64,000 bases of DNA from DASWJQ01 sp964517315 (lineage in GTDB: Bacteria > Chloroflexota > Anaerolineae > Anaerolineales > E44-bin32), in assembly GCA_964517315.1 (NCBI GenBank), contig CAZFCJ010000001.1, forward strand, positions 1-64,000, given 5' to 3'. Positions 62,326-64,000 of this stretch are shown here, in pieces. Within the stretch, counting starts at the first letter, position 1. Every line of letters begins with the position of its first letter. The notes under the pieces were generated by a model, which ran no database searches, was not told the origin of the DNA, and was given only the letters and a program-made list of their open reading frames with translations. Both the position numbers and the translations under genes were made by a program.

Positions 62326-63669
62326 ATGAATATTCTTCTGATCACAGTGGACACCGTTCGCGTGGACAGGCTTGGTTGCTATGGGTACGCGTGTCCAACT
62401 CCGAACATAGATGCACTCGCTGACGATGGCGTTCTGTTCGAACAAGCCATCACAAACGGCACCTATACCAAGTCCGCCTTCCCGCCGATCCTGAGTTCCA
62501 CCTACGCCAGTATGTACAGGGGCCCCTTCCATTCGGTCGGATCCGACAGGCCGATGTTGGCTAAGGTCCTGCGAGAGCATGGATATCGGACGGCTGGGTT
62601 CACCTCCAATCCATTGCTGGGTGCAAATGTTGGCTACGATTCCGGCTTTGAGGTATTTGAGGAGCCTGTGCCTGAGGTGGAGGCGCCTCGCTGGCACGAA
62701 TGGAAAGGCGTTCAACGTCTTCTCAGTTCGCCAGCCGCCAATCGGGTGTTAATGTGGATGGGTCGTAATACCGCCCCGACCCCCGTTTATGTCGATGGAG
62801 GGAAGATCACGAATCTGGGGCTGGGATGGTTACACGAGGCTTCCGAGCCATTCTTTCTGTGGCTTCACTACATGGATTCTCACTGGCCTTATCACGATCC
62901 TTCCTCCCTCGATCAGCCCACAGAGCGAGCGCGAGCATGGAGGGACCGACGGCTGATGTGGAGGTCGAAGCGGAACGTGCCTGGAGAAGAGATGCTGGAT
63001 CGCTTGCACGAGCTGTACGATGCCGCCGTCGGGCGGGTGGACGAACAGGTCGGTCGAGTCCTTACAGCGCTCTCCAATGCCGGGCTCAAGGATGAGACCG
63101 CAGTTGTCCTTGTATCCGACCATGGTGAGGCCTTCTACGAACACGGACGTTGGCAGCATGGGGCCGTCTTCGACTTTCATGAAGAAGTGCTGCGGATTCC
63201 GCTTATCCTTTCTGCTCCTGGTCTACCAAGAAAGCGTTCAGTGACCGAGTTGGTCAGTCTGATGGACTTGCCTCCGACACTGCTTGACCTGGCCGATATC
63301 GAAACACCGGAAACGATGGAGGGCCGAAGCCTGCTTCCTGTCATCGCCGGCCAGCGTCAACAGTCCGGGACCGTGATATCGGAGATGGTGGACAGGGATT
63401 GGTACTGCGTATCACTGCGGACAGATCGGTTCAAATACGTGTACGATGAACGCCGGTCAACCGTTCGCGAGCTCTATGACTTGCTCGAAGATCCAGAAGA
63501 GCGGCATGATCTGTCCGGCATGCGGCCCGAAATTGAATCTGAGCTCGAAGCCCAGCTGCAGCGACATCTGAGACGGATTTACAAGGACGGATCACGGGAC
63601 GAGCGTGGCGCTTGGAACGTGGAGGAAGATGTGGTCCGGCGATTGCGATCGTTAGGCTACCTTGACTAG
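62326..63669 (+). CDS. Sulfatase-fold (alkaline-phosphatase superfamily) protein
   Basis: The 447-residue protein shows ILLITVDTVRVDRLGCYGY (metal Asp residues), GTYTKSAFPPILSSTY at the nucleophile region, FLWLHYMDSHWPY, and VVLVSDHGEAFYEHG. The sulfatase motif C/S-x-P-x-R is absent; the Thr of YTKSAF is the most likely nucleophile position. The end is RRLRSLGYLD, the tail also seen at 28690 and 43845. No signal peptide is seen, so it may act in the cytoplasm. It lies between GT4 genes. ATG 62326 follows TAGGGCGA; GTG 62305 is in frame upstream. Confidence 0.82.
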   Translation: MNILLITVDTVRVDRLGCYGYACPTPNIDALADDGVLFEQAITNGTYTKSAFPPILSSTYASMYRGPFHSVGSDRPMLAKVLREHGYRTAGFTSNPLLGANVGYDSGFEVFEEPVPEVEAPRWHEWKGVQRLLSSPAANRVLMWMGRNTAPTPVYVDGGKITNLGLGWLHEASEPFFLWLHYMDSHWPYHDPSSLDQPTERARAWRDRRLMWRSKRNVPGEEMLDRLHELYDAAVGRVDEQVGRVLTALSNAGLKDETAVVLVSDHGEAFYEHGRWQHGAVFDFHEEVLRIPLILSAPGLPRKRSVTELVSLMDLPPTLLDLADIETPETMEGRSLLPVIAGQRQQSGTVISEMVDRDWYCVSLRTDRFKYVYDERRSTVRELYDLLEDPEERHDLSGMRPEIESELEAQLQRHLRRIYKDGSRDERGAWNVEEDVVRRLRSLGYLD

Positions 63670-63714
63670 GTACAAAGCGTTGAATGAGCCCCTCTGCGGA
63701 AGAATGATCTTGGG

Positions 63715-64000
63715 ATGAACATCCTATTCCTTTCCAATTGGTATCCGTTCCCACCTACCAATGGATCCGAACTGAGAATCTCTAACCTTTGCGCTGGCCT
63801 CGCCGAGCACCATGACGTAACGCTGCTCGCCTTCCGTGGCGCCGACGACCGAGACCAGGGCCAGGAGGCCGTATCGAGGGTGAATGTAAAAAGCCTTCCA
63901 CGGCGCGCGTACGATCCGGCAAGCATCCGGGCCCTGACAGGTTTTGCCAGTCGGGTGCCGAGAGCATTGCTCGATACGTATGTGCCGGAAATGGATTCGC
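63715..64000 (+). CDS. Glycosyltransferase family 4 (N-terminal part, runs off the window)
   Basis: The frame from ATG 63715 is open to the end of the window (95 codons). It begins MNILFLSNWYPFPPTNGSE and continues with RISNLCAGLAEHHDVTLLAF, the typical first strands of a GT4 acceptor domain. The donor domain is outside the window. It continues the GT4 series and shows that the glycan locus extends past 64000. Confidence 0.8.
   Translation, partial: MNILFLSNWYPFPPTNGSELRISNLCAGLAEHHDVTLLAFRGADDRDQGQEAVSRVNVKSLPRRAYDPASIRALTGFASRVPRALLDTYVPEMDS

Noticed and set aside
26876..63669. Annotating the alkaline-phosphatase-superfamily proteins as formylglycine sulfatases
   Set aside because: None of the five has the C/S-x-P-x-R sequence needed for formylglycine formation.
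1..64000. CRISPR array, prophage, insertion sequence, rRNA or tRNA genes
   Set aside because: No spaced direct repeats, transposase or integrase, phage structural genes, or cloverleaf-like segments were seen on reading; a dedicated tRNA or repeat search was not possible.

Overview
The window most resembles a Chloroflexota-type bacterium, at moderate to low confidence. The clues are Ser/Thr/Pro-rich linkers of the TPT kind, a binding-protein lipoprotein with a Glu/Pro/Thr-rich stalk after its lipobox, a membrane cohesin paired with a dockerin protein, frequent GTG and TTG starts behind clear Shine-Dalgarno sites, and catabolic families (DUF1028, M55 aminopeptidase, acetamidase/formamidase, RidA) common in that phylum. 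A run of ten N marks this as a scaffolded draft, probably from a metagenome. No phage, insertion sequence, CRISPR array, rRNA or tRNA was recognised.

Region 1 (1-8883, + strand) is a catabolic and redox cluster. It holds the end of a peptide/solute binding protein, a probable AhpD-type selenoprotein with an in-frame TGA, a zinc-type MDR oxidoreductase, an acetamidase/formamidase, a D-aminopeptidase (M55), a RidA protein, a frameshifted TIGR04076-like gene, an SDR, a DUF1028 protein and a VOC/methylmalonyl-CoA epimerase-like protein. The selenoprotein is the strongest single observation: the TGA stands exactly where the second cysteine of the AhpD CxxC-x3-H motif belongs, the frame stays open for 444 more codons, and the AhpD domain is fused to a DipZ-like thioredoxin-fold region that has lost its own CxxC.

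Region 2 (9015-13268, - strand) holds a DegT-type sugar aminotransferase and a coupled pair: a secreted TIM-barrel hydrolase-like protein with a C-terminal dockerin, and a cohesin-domain protein with a C-terminal membrane anchor. Region 3 (13965-15401) holds two adjacent NarL/LuxR response regulators with no kinase nearby.

Region 4 (15931-47 kb, continued at 58.5-64 kb) is a long + strand surface-glycan locus. It opens with a small zinc ribbon and a NusG/RfaH-like antiterminator. It includes UDP-sugar dehydrogenase, GDP-mannose dehydratase, glycosyltransferases (GT2, GT39-type, four GT4-type), an O-antigen ligase-like protein, a Wzm/Wzt exporter, an acetyltransferase and an acyltransferase-3, PAPS synthesis (Sat-CysC) with two sulfotransferases, and five alkaline-phosphatase-superfamily proteins. 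None of the five shows a formylglycine sulfatase signature, so they look more like phosphotransferases or phosphodiesterases. Embedded in the locus are a free-standing adenylation domain, a carrier protein and an acyl-CoA-dehydrogenase-like enzyme, the cassette that makes pyrrole-2-carboxyl carriers in other organisms.

Region 5 (48.4-58.3 kb) is a second carrier-protein module. It contains an Sfp-type phosphopantetheinyl transferase overlapping an SsuB/TauB-like ABC transporter whose permease is fused to a GNAT-like domain, a thiamine-diphosphate enzyme, the binding lipoprotein, an aldehyde dehydrogenase and an A-T-TE synthetase whose adenylation domain lacks the usual amino-group-binding aspartate. 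Regions 4 and 5 together suggest a sulfated, acyl- or aminoacyl-decorated cell-surface polymer or glycolipid. That is inference from co-location; no product can be named.
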